Shown: positions 34,111 to 42,264 of the stretch, piece by piece
Layout: each line of letters starts with the position of its first letter
How positions within the stretch are numbered: the stretch's first letter is position 1
Source of the DNA: Ruminococcus sp.
GTDB taxonomy: Bacteria; Bacillota; Clostridia; Oscillospirales; Acutalibacteraceae
Reading direction: 5' to 3'
Length of the DNA: 52,525 nucleotides
Assembly: GCA_017456845.1 (NCBI GenBank)
Contig: JAFTIP010000003.1
Span: 1-52,525 of the forward strand
Notes under the pieces: generated by a model
What the model was told of the DNA's origin: nothing
The model's input: the letters and a program-made list of their open reading frames with translations, nothing else
The model's database searches: none
Position numbers and translations under genes: made by a program

Positions 34111-34319
34111 CTATTAACATCATCAGTAAGTCCTATAAGGTAGTCTGCCGATAAATTATAAAACTCACACAATCTTTTTAAATCATCAATTTTAAGCTCA
34201 GCTCGTCCTGCCTCTATATGATTATATCCCTGCTGAGATTTCTGCAGTACTGCTCCTATTTGAGCCTGTGTAAAATCCCTATCCTCTCGAACAGCTTTGA
34301 GACGCACTCGATAATCCAT
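34092..34319 (-). CDS. XRE-family helix-turn-helix repressor
   Basis: The 75-residue protein is a single Cro/C1-type HTH: LKAVREDRDFTQAQIGAVLQ, KSQQGYNHIEAGRAELKIDD, LKRLCEFYNLSADYLIGLTD. GAGGATTG precedes the ATG. It is transcribed divergently from the zinc-ribbon membrane protein gene. Two identical 17-bp dyads lie between them, so it very likely represses both promoters. No peptidase, phage or toxin gene is attached. Confidence 0.88.
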   Translation of the reverse strand: MDYRVRLKAVREDRDFTQAQIGAVLQKSQQGYNHIEAGRAELKIDDLKRLCEFYNLSADYLIGLTDDVNRNKTED

Positions 34320-34357
34320 AATATCAATCCTCTATTATTACTGAAAAAATAGTAACA

Positions 34358-34403
34358 TACTCATATATTGAGTATTGACATTTACTCAATCTTTGAGTAA
34401 TAT
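34358..34403 (+). promoter_or_regulatory. promoter of the membrane protein gene with twin XRE operators
   Basis: Two copies of TACTCA-N5-TGAGTA lie at 34358-34374 and 34383-34399, centres 25 bases apart. The -35 TTGACA (34375-34380) sits exactly between them and the -10 TAATAT (34398-34403) overlaps the second, at 17-base spacing. This is a textbook repressor arrangement. Confidence 0.8.
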
Positions 34404-34446
34404 ATAAATAAACCAATGTATTTTTTCAGATAAAGGAGTAGATTTT

Positions 34447-34866
34447 ATGTTTAAAAATGTTGGCGAAAAAATTAAGGTATTCTCAGTTATATTTTTCATC
34501 TTAATACTGCTGGGTGCTCTTGTTGGTGCAATCGTAATTTGGTCACAGCGTTATTTGGATGCTAAATTCTTTATCGGATTAGGTACTTTGGCAGGCGGAT
34601 TTTTCGTTGCCTTATTCTCCGCACTATGTATTCAGGGTTATGGCATTATTGTCTCCTCTTACGAAAGCCAAGAGATTACTGCTATAGCCGAAAAGAAGCC
34701 CACAGATTACAACGGAAACCTCTTTAACGATATGGACAAAAACAATGCTATAAAGAAAGCTCCTAAAAGTGTTCCTGTAAATGGTGAATGGAAGTGCTCT
34801 AAATGTGGAAAAATCAATCAGAACTACGTAGGCACTTGCGGATGCGGTGAAGTAAAACCAAAATGA
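34447..34866 (+). CDS. two-helix membrane protein with C-terminal zinc ribbon
   Basis: The 139-residue protein has two membrane helices (about 10-33 and 40-65), a polar linker, and a C-terminal ribbon WKCSKCGKINQNYVGTCGCG whose four or five cysteines could bind zinc. The ribbon resembles rubredoxin-like zinc fingers seen at the ends of many unstudied Clostridial membrane proteins. AAAGGAGTAG precedes the ATG. It is controlled from the divergent region with twin XRE operators and ended by the terminator in the right-hand direct repeat. Function unknown. Confidence 0.8.
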   Translation: MFKNVGEKIKVFSVIFFILILLGALVGAIVIWSQRYLDAKFFIGLGTLAGGFFVALFSALCIQGYGIIVSSYESQEITAIAEKKPTDYNGNLFNDMDKNNAIKKAPKSVPVNGEWKCSKCGKINQNYVGTCGCGEVKPK

Positions 34867-34877
34867 TTTTTGTTGAA

Positions 34878-34998
34878 ATTCCGTAGGGGCGATTATCAAT
34901 CGCCCGAGCGATTTATTTAACCTCTATTTAGCAGGCGGATAATATCCGCCCCTACAATCTTTATCATAAACATCATTTATAAAACCACCGAGGACTGA
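34878..34998. repeat. direct repeat C flanking the XRE unit (contains GTAGGGGCG hairpin repeat)
   Basis: Full version of the repeat: GTAGGGGCGATTATCAATCG, AT-rich middle, then GGCGGATAATATCCGCCCC and TAC (hairpin repeat 34881-34955). It is followed by the same AATCTTTATC...ACCACCGAGGACTGA stretch as at 33976-34077. Confidence 0.8.
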
Positions 34999-35024
34999 GC
35001 ATTTATGTATGTTCAGTCCTTTTT
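34991..35024 (+). terminator. intrinsic terminator of the zinc-ribbon membrane protein gene
   Basis: AGGACTGA / TCAGTCCT followed by TTTTTGC. The left arm is shared with the secA terminator through the direct repeat. Confidence 0.8.
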
Positions 35025-35068
35025 GCTTGCAAAATTCCAAAAACAGAGAAAAATATTTATATAAATAA

Positions 35069-35097
35069 TTGTAATGTAACTCATTTTGTGATAAAAT
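35069..35097 (+). promoter_or_regulatory. sigma-A promoter of gltX
   Basis: TTGTAA (35069-35074) and TAAAAT (35092-35097), 17-base spacer. The leader of about 60 bases is too short for a T-box. Confidence 0.55.
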
Positions 35098-35161
35098 AAA
35101 TTAAATATTTTTAATTTTGAGTGTTTTTGAGTTACAAAACCTATTCGAGAGGATTGATAAT

Positions 35162-36607
35162 ATGAAAGTACGTACACGATACGCCCCAAGCCCCACAGGT
35201 TTTATGCACGTGGGCAACTTAAGAACTGCTCTTTACGAGTATCTTATCGCCAAAAATCAGGGCGGCAGCTTTGTATTAAGAATTGAAGACACCGACCAGG
35301 AACGCTACGTTGAAGGTGCAGTTGACGTTATTTACAACACCCTTAAAATCGCAGGTCTTAAGCACGACGAAGGCCCCGACATCGGCGGCGATTTCGGCCC
35401 TTATGTTCAGTCTGAGCGTAAGGATATGTACCTCCCCTTTGCTGAACAGCTTATAGCTGAGGGCAAGGCTTACCGCTGCTTCTGCACAAAAGAGCGTCTC
35501 GAGAGCATTCAGCAGGACAATGACTTCGGCGGCTACGACAGACATTGCCGTGACCTTCCTCAGGAAGAAATCGACAGACTTTTAGCCGAGGGTGTTCCCT
35601 ACGTTATCCGCCAGAAAATGCCCTTGGAAGGCTCAACCACCTTTGTTGACGCAGTTTTCGGCGAAATTACAGTTGAAAACTCTGAGCTTCAGGACCAGAT
35701 TCTTATTAAGTCCGACGGCTTCCCCACATATAACTTTGCAAATGTTATCGACGACCACACAATGGGAATTACCCACGTAGTACGCGGTTGCGAATATTTA
35801 AGTTCCACACCTAAGTACAATCTTCTTTACGACGCATTCGGCTGGGAAATTCCCACCTACGTTCATCTTCCCCTTATTATGGGTAAGGATGCCGAGGGCA
35901 ATGTTTCCAAACTTTCCAAGCGTCACGGCTCCACAGGCTTTGAGGATTTAATCAAAGAGGGTTACCTCCCTGAGGTTATCATCAACTACATTGCACTTTT
36001 AGGCTGGTGCCCCAAGGGCAACGAGGAAATATTCTCGCTCAGCCAGCTTGAAAAAGAGTTCACGATTGAGAACATCAGCAAATCCCCCGCAGTTTTTGAC
36101 TATCAGAAGCTTCAGTGGTTCAACGCCGAGTATTTAAGAGCAATGAGCGACGAAGAGTTTACCGAGGTTGCAAAGCCTTACTACGACTCTGTTTTCGGTG
36201 ATACTCCTTATGACGGCGCTAAGCTTACTGCAATCTTAAAGGCTCGCACCGTTCAGCTTACAGATATCCCCGCAATGATAAACTTCTTCAAAGAGCTTTC
36301 CGATTACGACAAAGAGCTTTTTGTAAATAAAAAGAGCAAGACAAATTTAGAGAACTCACCTGAGATTTTAAAGACAGTTACAGAGCGTTTAGAGGCACTT
36401 TCCGATTGGAACGCTGAGGCTATCAAAGAGCTTCTCATCAATCTTGCCACCGAGCTTGAGCTTAAAAACGGAACCGTTATGTGGCCTGCAAGAATTGCCG
36501 CAAGTGGCCAGACAGTTACCCCCGGCGGTGCAGTTGAAATTCTTGATATTTTAGGAAAAGACGAGACCTTAAGAAGACTTAACATTGGTCTTGAGAAACT
36601 TTCCTGA
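35162..36607 (+). CDS. gltX: glutamyl-tRNA synthetase
   Basis: The 481-residue class I enzyme charges tRNA-Glu. It opens MKVRTRYAPSPTGFMHVGNL (HIGH-type HVGN), with RIEDTDQERYVEGA, a GCEYLSSTPKYN segment and the KMSKS-type KLSKRHG, then the helical anticodon-binding domain. I chose the ATG at 35162, which has AGAGGATTG before it and the family's standard N-terminus; an upstream in-frame ATG adds 15 unrelated residues. The next gene is glnS, 15 bases on. Since a GlnRS is present, this GltX is likely discriminating for tRNA-Glu. Confidence 0.97.
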   Translation: MKVRTRYAPSPTGFMHVGNLRTALYEYLIAKNQGGSFVLRIEDTDQERYVEGAVDVIYNTLKIAGLKHDEGPDIGGDFGPYVQSERKDMYLPFAEQLIAEGKAYRCFCTKERLESIQQDNDFGGYDRHCRDLPQEEIDRLLAEGVPYVIRQKMPLEGSTTFVDAVFGEITVENSELQDQILIKSDGFPTYNFANVIDDHTMGITHVVRGCEYLSSTPKYNLLYDAFGWEIPTYVHLPLIMGKDAEGNVSKLSKRHGSTGFEDLIKEGYLPEVIINYIALLGWCPKGNEEIFSLSQLEKEFTIENISKSPAVFDYQKLQWFNAEYLRAMSDEEFTEVAKPYYDSVFGDTPYDGAKLTAILKARTVQLTDIPAMINFFKELSDYDKELFVNKKSKTNLENSPEILKTVTERLEALSDWNAEAIKELLINLATELELKNGTVMWPARIAASGQTVTPGGAVEILDILGKDETLRRLNIGLEKLS

Positions 36608-36622
36608 GAGGAGATATATATT

Positions 36623-38323
36623 ATGGCAGAGGATAAAAAAGTATTAGCTAATGAAGAAGTAAGCGAAGTTATGGCTTCCAACTTTATTCACGATTTTATA
36701 GACGAAGACATCGCCGAAGGCGGTCGCTTTGAGGGCAAAAAGGTTCACACACGTTTTCCACCTGAGCCCAACGGCTACCTTCACATAGGCCATGCAAAGG
36801 CTATTTGCATTGACTTCGGCACTGCAGAAAAATACGGCGGTCTTTGTAACCTTCGAATGGACGACACCAACCCCACAAAAGAAGATGTTGAGTACGTTGA
36901 AGCTATTAAAGAAGACATCAAGTGGCTTGGCTACGATTGGGATGACAGATTCTACTTTGCATCCGACTACTTTGAGGATATGTACAAGTTCGCTCTTGAG
37001 CTTATTGAAAAAGGCCTTGCTTACGTTTGCGAGCTTAACGCAGAGCAGATGAGAGAGTACAGAGGCGACCTTTCTACTCCTGCAAAAAGTCCCTTCCGCG
37101 ACAGACCCATTGAGGAAAGCCTTGACCTCTTCAAGAGAATGAGAGCAGGCGAATTTGAAGACGGCTCCATGACACTCCGTGCAAAGATTGATTTAGCCTC
37201 AGGCAACTTCAATATGCGTGACCCCGTAATTTACCGCATTAACCGTCTTCCCCACCACCGTCAGGGCACAAAGTGGTGCATCTACCCCATGTACGACTTT
37301 GCTCATCCCATTGAGGACGCAATGGAAGGCATTACCCACAGCCTTTGCTCCCTTGAATTTGAAGACCACCGCCCCCTTTATGATTGGGTTATCAATAACG
37401 TTTCTGTTCCTGCAAAGCCCCGTCAGATTGAGTTTGCAAGACTGGGCATCAACAACACAGTTATGTCTAAGCGTAAGCTCAGAGCTTTAGTTGAGGAAGG
37501 CTACGTTCGCGGTTGGGACGACCCCCGTATGCCTACACTCTGCGGTTTAAGAAGAAGAGGCTACACTCCCCGTTCTATCCGCAACTTTACCGACAGAAAC
37601 GGTGTTTCCAAGGTTAACTCCATTGTTGAGTACGCTTTCCTTGAGCATTGCTTAAGAGAAGACCTCAACGAAACCGCACAGCGTGCAATGGCAGTTATCC
37701 GCCCTGTAAAGCTTGTTATCGAGAATTACCCCGAAGGCCTTACTGAGGAATTTGAGGTTGAGAATAACCCCAACCGTCCCGAAGACGGCAACCGTGTAAT
37801 TACATTCTCAAAAGAGTGCTTTATTGAGGCTGACGACTTTATGGAAGAGCCTATCAAGGGCTATCAGCGTCTTTACCCCGGCAACGAGGTTCGCTTAAAG
37901 TCTGCTTACGTTGTTAAGTGCACAGGCTGCAAAAAAGACGACGAAGGCAACGTAGTTGAGGTTTACGCTACCTACGACCCTGAGACAAAGGGCGGTAACA
38001 CTCCTGACGGCAGAAAGGTAAGAGGTACTATCCACTGGGTAGATGCCTCAAACTGCGAAAACGCCGAGGTAAGACTTTACTCAAACCTCTTCACAGTAGC
38101 AGACCCCGACACAGGCGACAAGAACTTCCTTGATTACCTCAACCCCGAATCCTTAGAGGTTGTTGAAAATGCAAAGCTTGAAAAATCCTTAGGTAACGCT
38201 AAGCTTGGCGACTCATTCCAGTTTATGCGTCTTGGCTACTTCTGCGTAGATAAAGACTCCACATCAGAGAAGCTTATTTTCAACCGCAGCGTATCTCTTA
38301 AAGACGGTTTCAAGAAGAAGTAA
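36623..38323 (+). CDS. glnS: glutaminyl-tRNA synthetase
   Basis: The 566-residue class I enzyme has [20 protein letters not shown] (HIGH), [18 protein letters not shown], the VMSKRKL signature, [18 protein letters not shown] and two C-terminal beta-barrels for the anticodon. GlnRS is absent from most Firmicutes, which use GatCAB amidation, but occurs in many gut Clostridia, probably by old transfer. GAGGAG precedes the ATG. It forms an operon with gltX, and the SDR gene begins three bases after its stop. Confidence 0.97.
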   Translation: MAEDKKVLANEEVSEVMASNFIHDFIDEDIAEGGRFEGKKVHTRFPPEPNGYLHIGHAKAICIDFGTAEKYGGLCNLRMDDTNPTKEDVEYVEAIKEDIKWLGYDWDDRFYFASDYFEDMYKFALELIEKGLAYVCELNAEQMREYRGDLSTPAKSPFRDRPIEESLDLFKRMRAGEFEDGSMTLRAKIDLASGNFNMRDPVIYRINRLPHHRQGTKWCIYPMYDFAHPIEDAMEGITHSLCSLEFEDHRPLYDWVINNVSVPAKPRQIEFARLGINNTVMSKRKLRALVEEGYVRGWDDPRMPTLCGLRRRGYTPRSIRNFTDRNGVSKVNSIVEYAFLEHCLREDLNETAQRAMAVIRPVKLVIENYPEGLTEEFEVENNPNRPEDGNRVITFSKECFIEADDFMEEPIKGYQRLYPGNEVRLKSAYVVKCTGCKKDDEGNVVEVYATYDPETKGGNTPDGRKVRGTIHWVDASNCENAEVRLYSNLFTVADPDTGDKNFLDYLNPESLEVVENAKLEKSLGNAKLGDSFQFMRLGYFCVDKDSTSEKLIFNRSVSLKDGFKKK

Positions 38324-38326
38324 GAT

Positions 38327-39058
38327 ATGAAAACAGCAGTTATTACAGGTGCCGCCAAAGGCATTGGTGCGGCTGTTGCCGTGGCCTTTGCCAAAAGCGG
38401 ATTTCGAGTAGTTATAAATTACAACACAAGCGAAGAGCGTGCCCGTCAGCTTTGCAAAATTTTGAACGACACTTACCCCACCGAGGCTGTGTGTATTAAA
38501 GCTGACGTTTCAACTCCTGAGGGTGCCAAAAAGCTTATTTCAGAGTCAATTTCTGCCTTTGGCGATATTGACGTTCTCATCAATAACGCAGGCATTGCTC
38601 AGCAAAAGCTTTTTACCGACATTACTAACGCCGACTGGCAGAGTATGATTAACACAAACTTAAGCTCTGTGTTTTACCTCTGCCGCGAGGCTACTCCCTT
38701 TATGGTGTCTAAAAAAAGCGGCAATATTGTAAACATCAGCTCTATCTGGGGTCAAGAGGGCGGCTCCTGCGAGGTACACTACAGTGCCGCCAAGGCAGGG
38801 GTTATCGGCCTTACAAAGGCTCTTGCTAAAGAGCTTGCCCCATCAAACATTACGGTTAACTGCGTATGCCCCGGTGTTATCCGCACCGATATGCTCAGTT
38901 CATTCACCGAGGAAGATTTAAAGGCTCTCGCTGATGAAACTCCCGTAGGCAGACTCGGCACTCCCAAAGACGTTGCCGACGCCGTGCTTTATCTTGGCAC
39001 AAACTCAGGCTTTGTTACAGGTCAGGTTTTAGGAGTTAACGGCGGACTTTATGTTTAA
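38327..39058 (+). CDS. short-chain dehydrogenase/reductase (FabG-like)
   Basis: The 243-residue SDR has TGAAKGIGAA (7-16), NNAG (86-89), catalytic S138/S139, Y152 and K156 (HYSAAK), and a C-terminal TGQVLGVNGGLYV. It is closest in pattern to 3-oxoacyl-ACP reductases, but other SDRs share it. It lies in the glnS operon, not with fatty-acid genes, so its substrate is open. Its end overlaps the next gene by eight bases. Confidence 0.88.
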   Translation: MKTAVITGAAKGIGAAVAVAFAKSGFRVVINYNTSEERARQLCKILNDTYPTEAVCIKADVSTPEGAKKLISESISAFGDIDVLINNAGIAQQKLFTDITNADWQSMINTNLSSVFYLCREATPFMVSKKSGNIVNISSIWGQEGGSCEVHYSAAKAGVIGLTKALAKELAPSNITVNCVCPGVIRTDMLSSFTEEDLKALADETPVGRLGTPKDVADAVLYLGTNSGFVTGQVLGVNGGLYV

Positions 39059-39713
39059 AAAATCCTTCTGCCTTTTATTTGTACTGCTTGCAGCTTGCAC
39101 TCCATTCTCTGCAAGTGCAGAGAATGAGGCTTCGGCTTTTCTTTCAAATGTCACCACCGAGAAAAACAGGCTTTTTGAAACCACCCTTTCGATAAACGCC
39201 GAGGTGGCCGCCTTTGTAGCAACCCTTGAGTTTGACGAAAGCAATCTTGAATTCAGAGAAGTAAAAGCACTTTCTGAAAACTCCGAGATAGGTGTAAACA
39301 ACAGCGGCAAAGGCAAAGTTGTAATTGCCTTTGTTAACAAATACTCAACTAAGGGCGATATCCTTAAAGTTACCTTCAAAGCAAAAGCCAAAACCGCTTT
39401 TATTGATTTAAACCTTCAGCAGGTTATCAACAAAAACGCCCAAGACGTTAAGCTTACAAGTATAAAAGGTGCGGATGTAAACATCACCGAAAAAGCAGTA
39501 ACCAAACCCGAAGGCAGTAACGAAATCGCCGAGAATAACTCAACACAAGCCTCCGCCTTAAACGACAGCAAAAATAAACAGACTATAAGTATTCCTGCAA
39601 CTAAAACCTCAATCTCACAAAAAATAATTTTTGTTTCTTTGGGGATTATTGTACTTGTTGCGGTAGGTTTCATAGGTTTTATTCTTGGCAGAAAAACAAA
39701 CAGTAAAAAATAA
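39051..39713 (+). CDS. surface cohesin-like domain protein with C-terminal membrane anchor
   Basis: The 220-residue protein has a signal sequence (residues 1-23; it reads both as SASA-EN cleavage and as a possible LLAAC lipobox at C16). A single beta-rich domain spans about 27-150, then a Ser/Asn/Thr-rich stalk, a membrane helix (about 190-212) and RKTNSKK. The domain pattern (VAAFVATLEFDESNLEFREV, GKGKVVIAFVNKYSTKGDIL, KVTFKAKAK) follows the cohesin/CBM-like jelly-roll sequence, with the yDxxxLEf motif and the GdiLkvtFka strand. Cohesins bind dockerins; the amylase in this window has a dockerin. This would make it a small cell-surface anchor, but the cohesin call is by eye. It overlaps the SDR gene by eight bases. 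Confidence 0.7.
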   Translation: MFKKSFCLLFVLLAACTPFSASAENEASAFLSNVTTEKNRLFETTLSINAEVAAFVATLEFDESNLEFREVKALSENSEIGVNNSGKGKVVIAFVNKYSTKGDILKVTFKAKAKTAFIDLNLQQVINKNAQDVKLTSIKGADVNITEKAVTKPEGSNEIAENNSTQASALNDSKNKQTISIPATKTSISQKIIFVSLGIIVLVAVGFIGFILGRKTNSKK

Positions 39714-39729
39714 AACAGGAAGAATAATT

Positions 39730-40269
39730 ATGAAAAAAACTCTTAATATATTCTGGATAATCTCAGCGGTTTTCCTTGCCTTAGGTGCTTTGTGGGGCGT
39801 AATTACAAACCTCTCAGGGGTTATGGACAAGGTAACCGTTTCGGGCATTGCACTTATAATCTTCGGAGTTATAAGCTTGCTTGCCGCCTTTACCGCAGGG
39901 CTTAAGTTAAACGGCTCAGGCTGGCTTGTATTCGACGGAATAATCTCATTCATCTGCGGACTTGCCTGTGTATTCTGGTATGTGGACGCAACCCTTTTTA
40001 TGGTTGACCTTATCTACATCTTGGGCATCTGGCTGATGATGCTGGGTGTTTCTCAGGTAAGCAGAGCAGGCAGGCTTGGCAAGGCAAGCGCAGGCAAAAT
40101 CCTTATGGTAGCTACAGGCTACATAGGTGTGCTCTCTGGTATGACCCTTTTTGTACGCCCCCTTTACGAGCTCATTCCATTTTCTCAGTACGGAATCTCA
40201 TTCTTGCTTATTACCTCAGCGGTAATGGTAATCTTCCGCTGCTTCGCAAAGCAGACTTCAAGAGGCTAA
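39730..40269 (+). CDS. HdeD/DUF308-type six-helix membrane protein
   Basis: The 179-residue protein consists of about six hydrophobic helices with short turns, such as GALWGVITNLSGV, GIALIIFGVISLLAAF, FDGIISFICGLACVFWYVD and IYILGIWLMMLGVSQV. It matches the layout of HdeD-family proteins, named for acid resistance in E. coli; their role in Clostridia is unknown. AGGAAG precedes the ATG, 16 bases after the cohesin-like gene, and a terminator follows, so it ends the gltX-glnS operon. Confidence 0.75.
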   Translation: MKKTLNIFWIISAVFLALGALWGVITNLSGVMDKVTVSGIALIIFGVISLLAAFTAGLKLNGSGWLVFDGIISFICGLACVFWYVDATLFMVDLIYILGIWLMMLGVSQVSRAGRLGKASAGKILMVATGYIGVLSGMTLFVRPLYELIPFSQYGISFLLITSAVMVIFRCFAKQTSRG

Positions 40270-40276
40270 AAGATTT

Positions 40277-40306
40277 GGCACACTTCATAACGAAGTGTGC
40301 CTTTTT
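40277..40306 (+). terminator. intrinsic terminator after the HdeD-like gene
   Basis: Perfect stem GGCACACTTC / GAAGTGTGCC with a 5-base loop, followed by TTTTTG. Confidence 0.9.
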
Positions 40307-40409
40307 GAATATATTGAAAGTTTACTTGAAATTCGTAGTCCGCGGCTCCCTGTGGGAGTCATCTTTGCCTTGTGGCAAAGAATATTTAATTTTTTAGTAT
40401 ACAACATTC

Positions 40410-40457
40410 GTAGAGGTTAACACTTCCCTTGGGCAGTCGAGGACGCCTGCCCCTACG
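40410..40457. repeat. degenerate GTAGGGGCG-type repeat, copy E
   Basis: Starts CGTAGAGG and ends GCCTGCCCCTACG, with GGGCAG / CTGCCC pairing. Nearby at 40365-40382 CTTTGCC-TTGT-GGCAAAG forms another hairpin. The rest of 40307-40491 shows no gene. Confidence 0.5.
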
Positions 40458-40491
40458 AAAAAGAAAGATTATTTCTCAGAGATTGAGGCTG

Positions 40492-40520
40492 TTGACTTGT
40501 TACGACAACACTGATATAAT
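40492..40520 (+). promoter_or_regulatory. sigma-A promoter of the two-helix protein gene
   Basis: TTGACT (40492-40497) and TATAAT (40515-40520), 17-base spacer, 35 bases before the ATG. Confidence 0.75.
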
Positions 40521-40554
40521 ATTATCCTACCTAACTCTGCGAAAGGAGCAAGCT

Positions 40555-41103
40555 ATGTTTAAGGATAAATATTCTATCAAACATCTTATAGGCTTCAGCC
40601 TTGCCTCTATTGCCATTATGGTTTTCGCTTTTTTCAGCTTTGCACCATTGGAAAAAGACCAGCTTACAAGAATTGAAACCTCAGTAGTTATGGCTCAGAA
40701 AAATAAAGAAATGCGAGTATCGTGGGTAACCTTTTACGACAAAATCGGAGGAAAATACTACTGTCACGAAGATTTACTTGTAAATTTTGAAAGTACAACT
40801 TCTTTTGCCGAAGCCTTAGAAAAAGACTACAAAGGTGAAACCCTCAGCATTTACTACACTGACCGCAGAGATTTGGTCCCATTTAATATTCCTCGCTTCT
40901 GGGGATTTAACCGAGTGGCTGCTATTGAGTGCAACGATGAAATTTTAGTAAGCCTTGATACTTATAACTCGGTAAATACTGAGCAATTAATAGCTTGGAC
41001 TGTTGTTGCTATTATAGTTCTATTATTTGCAACCGGTCCCTTTGTGGCAGAAAAAATAATTTACATCTACAGCGAAAGAAAAAACAAAAACCAGCACCCT
41101 TGA
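40555..41103 (+). CDS. membrane protein with two helices and an extracytoplasmic domain
   Basis: The 182-residue protein has a membrane helix at about 12-30, a polar domain of some 110 residues (VSWVTFYDKIGGKYYCHEDL, YTDRRDLVPFN), and a second helix at about 148-170 followed by a lysine-rich end. The layout resembles DUF3592-type membrane proteins. GAAAGGAG precedes the ATG at 40555; the longer upstream reading frame runs through the promoter and repeat. Function unknown. The stop codon lies within the left arm of its terminator. Confidence 0.75.
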   Translation: MFKDKYSIKHLIGFSLASIAIMVFAFFSFAPLEKDQLTRIETSVVMAQKNKEMRVSWVTFYDKIGGKYYCHEDLLVNFESTTSFAEALEKDYKGETLSIYYTDRRDLVPFNIPRFWGFNRVAAIECNDEILVSLDTYNSVNTEQLIAWTVVAIIVLLFATGPFVAEKIIYIYSERKNKNQHP

Positions 41104-41128
41104 GTATTGTTCTTACTCAAGGGGCTTT
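41097..41128 (+). terminator. intrinsic terminator overlapping a stop codon
   Basis: CCCTTGAGTA / TACTCAAGGG with a 7-base loop, followed by GCTTTTG. The TGA stop at 41101-41103 is inside the left arm. Confidence 0.85.
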
Positions 41129-41175
41129 TGCTATAACCCACAAATCAAGGCAACAATATTTAGAGCATCCGTTAA

Positions 41176-41204
41176 TTGACATATATTTTATTAGTTGATA
41201 ATAT
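41176..41204 (+). promoter_or_regulatory. sigma-A promoter of the lipoprotein gene
   Basis: TTGACA (41176-41181) and TAATAT (41199-41204) with a 17-base spacer. Confidence 0.7.
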
Positions 41205-41249
41205 AAAATTAGAGGATATATCTATAAATTAAATGAGGAGGTTTTAAGT

Positions 41250-42215
41250 ATGAAAAGATTTTTGGCTTTAACTATCTCTTTGCTCTTTGTGCTGAGCCTT
41301 TGCGCCTGCGGAAATGAAGGCAACACCACAGGCACAGGCATCAACGGCGGCAACGAAGATAAGGAACCCGACGTAATTTCAGCGGAGCTTCAGGGCACTT
41401 GGTACGGCCCCACTAACACCCCTGAGCTTAACATCAACGCCGACGGCACGGGCAAAATTATCTATAACGGCGAAAACTTCGCCGCCACCTTTACCGCCGA
41501 AGAAAACGTTTTCACTGCTTCATCCGAGGGCTACAATATCTCAGGCGATTACGTTTTGGAAAACGATAAGCTTAAAGTAACCGCGCCTTTTAGCGGCAAG
41601 GACTACACCGTTATTTTTACCCGTAACCCCGTAACCCTTCCCGAAGGCTCTTACATTTACAATTACGAAGATACCACCTACGAAATCAACTTCACAGAGT
41701 GCACCGTAATTGTGTGCGTATTCCCGCCTGAAGACGACCCAACTCCCATAAATATTTATTTTGAATACATAGAAGAGAACATTTACATAGTTCATCCCTA
41801 TCCGCCTTATGACGGCGAAAGCCCTGAAATTCCCCTGCCTGAAAAGGTTAACACAGGCAAGCAGCCTCCCGAAATTACCATTGGCGACGGCCCCGTTGAC
41901 ACCTACGTAACAGGCGACGACATCACAGGCACCTGGACCACCACCCAGGACGGCACCGTTTCTTTCTTCGGCGTAACCAACGCTACAACCGTACCCATTA
42001 CCTACACCTTCAACGCCGACGGCACAGGCACCATTCTTGCAATGGGCATCATCCCAGGCACAATGACCTATTCCGTTGAAAACGGCGTTCTTAACCTCAC
42101 CGTTTCTATGCTTGGCGATACCGAGTCAGGCACAGGCTACGTTAAGCGTGCAGGCAACAAGCTTTACGTTCAGAATTTAAAAGGCGAAATCCAAGAGCTT
42201 ACAAAGCAAGGATAA
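41250..42215 (+). CDS. lipoprotein with two related beta-rich domains
   Basis: The 321-residue protein has a lipoprotein signal peptide with lipobox LSLCACG (C18 or C20) and a Gly/Thr/Asn-rich linker. Two similar domains begin ELQGTWYGPT (about 46) and DDITGTWTTT (about 224). Each has a GTW...N-A-D-G-T-G strand pair and a Y-x-V-E-N-x-x-L-x-x-T strand, so it looks like an internal duplication of a lipocalin-like or DUF5640-type barrel. It would sit on the outer face of the membrane. Function unknown. GAGGAGG precedes the ATG; monocistronic with its own promoter and terminator. Confidence 0.82.
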   Translation: MKRFLALTISLLFVLSLCACGNEGNTTGTGINGGNEDKEPDVISAELQGTWYGPTNTPELNINADGTGKIIYNGENFAATFTAEENVFTASSEGYNISGDYVLENDKLKVTAPFSGKDYTVIFTRNPVTLPEGSYIYNYEDTTYEINFTECTVIVCVFPPEDDPTPINIYFEYIEENIYIVHPYPPYDGESPEIPLPEKVNTGKQPPEITIGDGPVDTYVTGDDITGTWTTTQDGTVSFFGVTNATTVPITYTFNADGTGTILAMGIIPGTMTYSVENGVLNLTVSMLGDTESGTGYVKRAGNKLYVQNLKGEIQELTKQG

Positions 42216-42231
42216 CTCTTTAACAAAACAG

Positions 42232-42261
42232 CACCCTTGAACTAAAGTTCAAGGGTGTTTT
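42232..42261. terminator. bidirectional terminator
   Basis: CACCCTTGAAC / GTTCAAGGGTG with a TAAA loop, followed by TTTTAAG, between two convergent genes. Confidence 0.85.
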
Positions 42262-42264
42262 AAG

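Noticed and set aside
34092-34866. Prophage remnant
   Set aside because: A lone XRE gene and a membrane protein, with no integrase, structural genes or att-like core; the flanking repeats are members of a chromosomal repeat family.
34999-35161. T-box leader for gltX
   Set aside because: The predicted leader is about 60 bases and lacks a T-box terminator/antiterminator pair; the same holds for proS.
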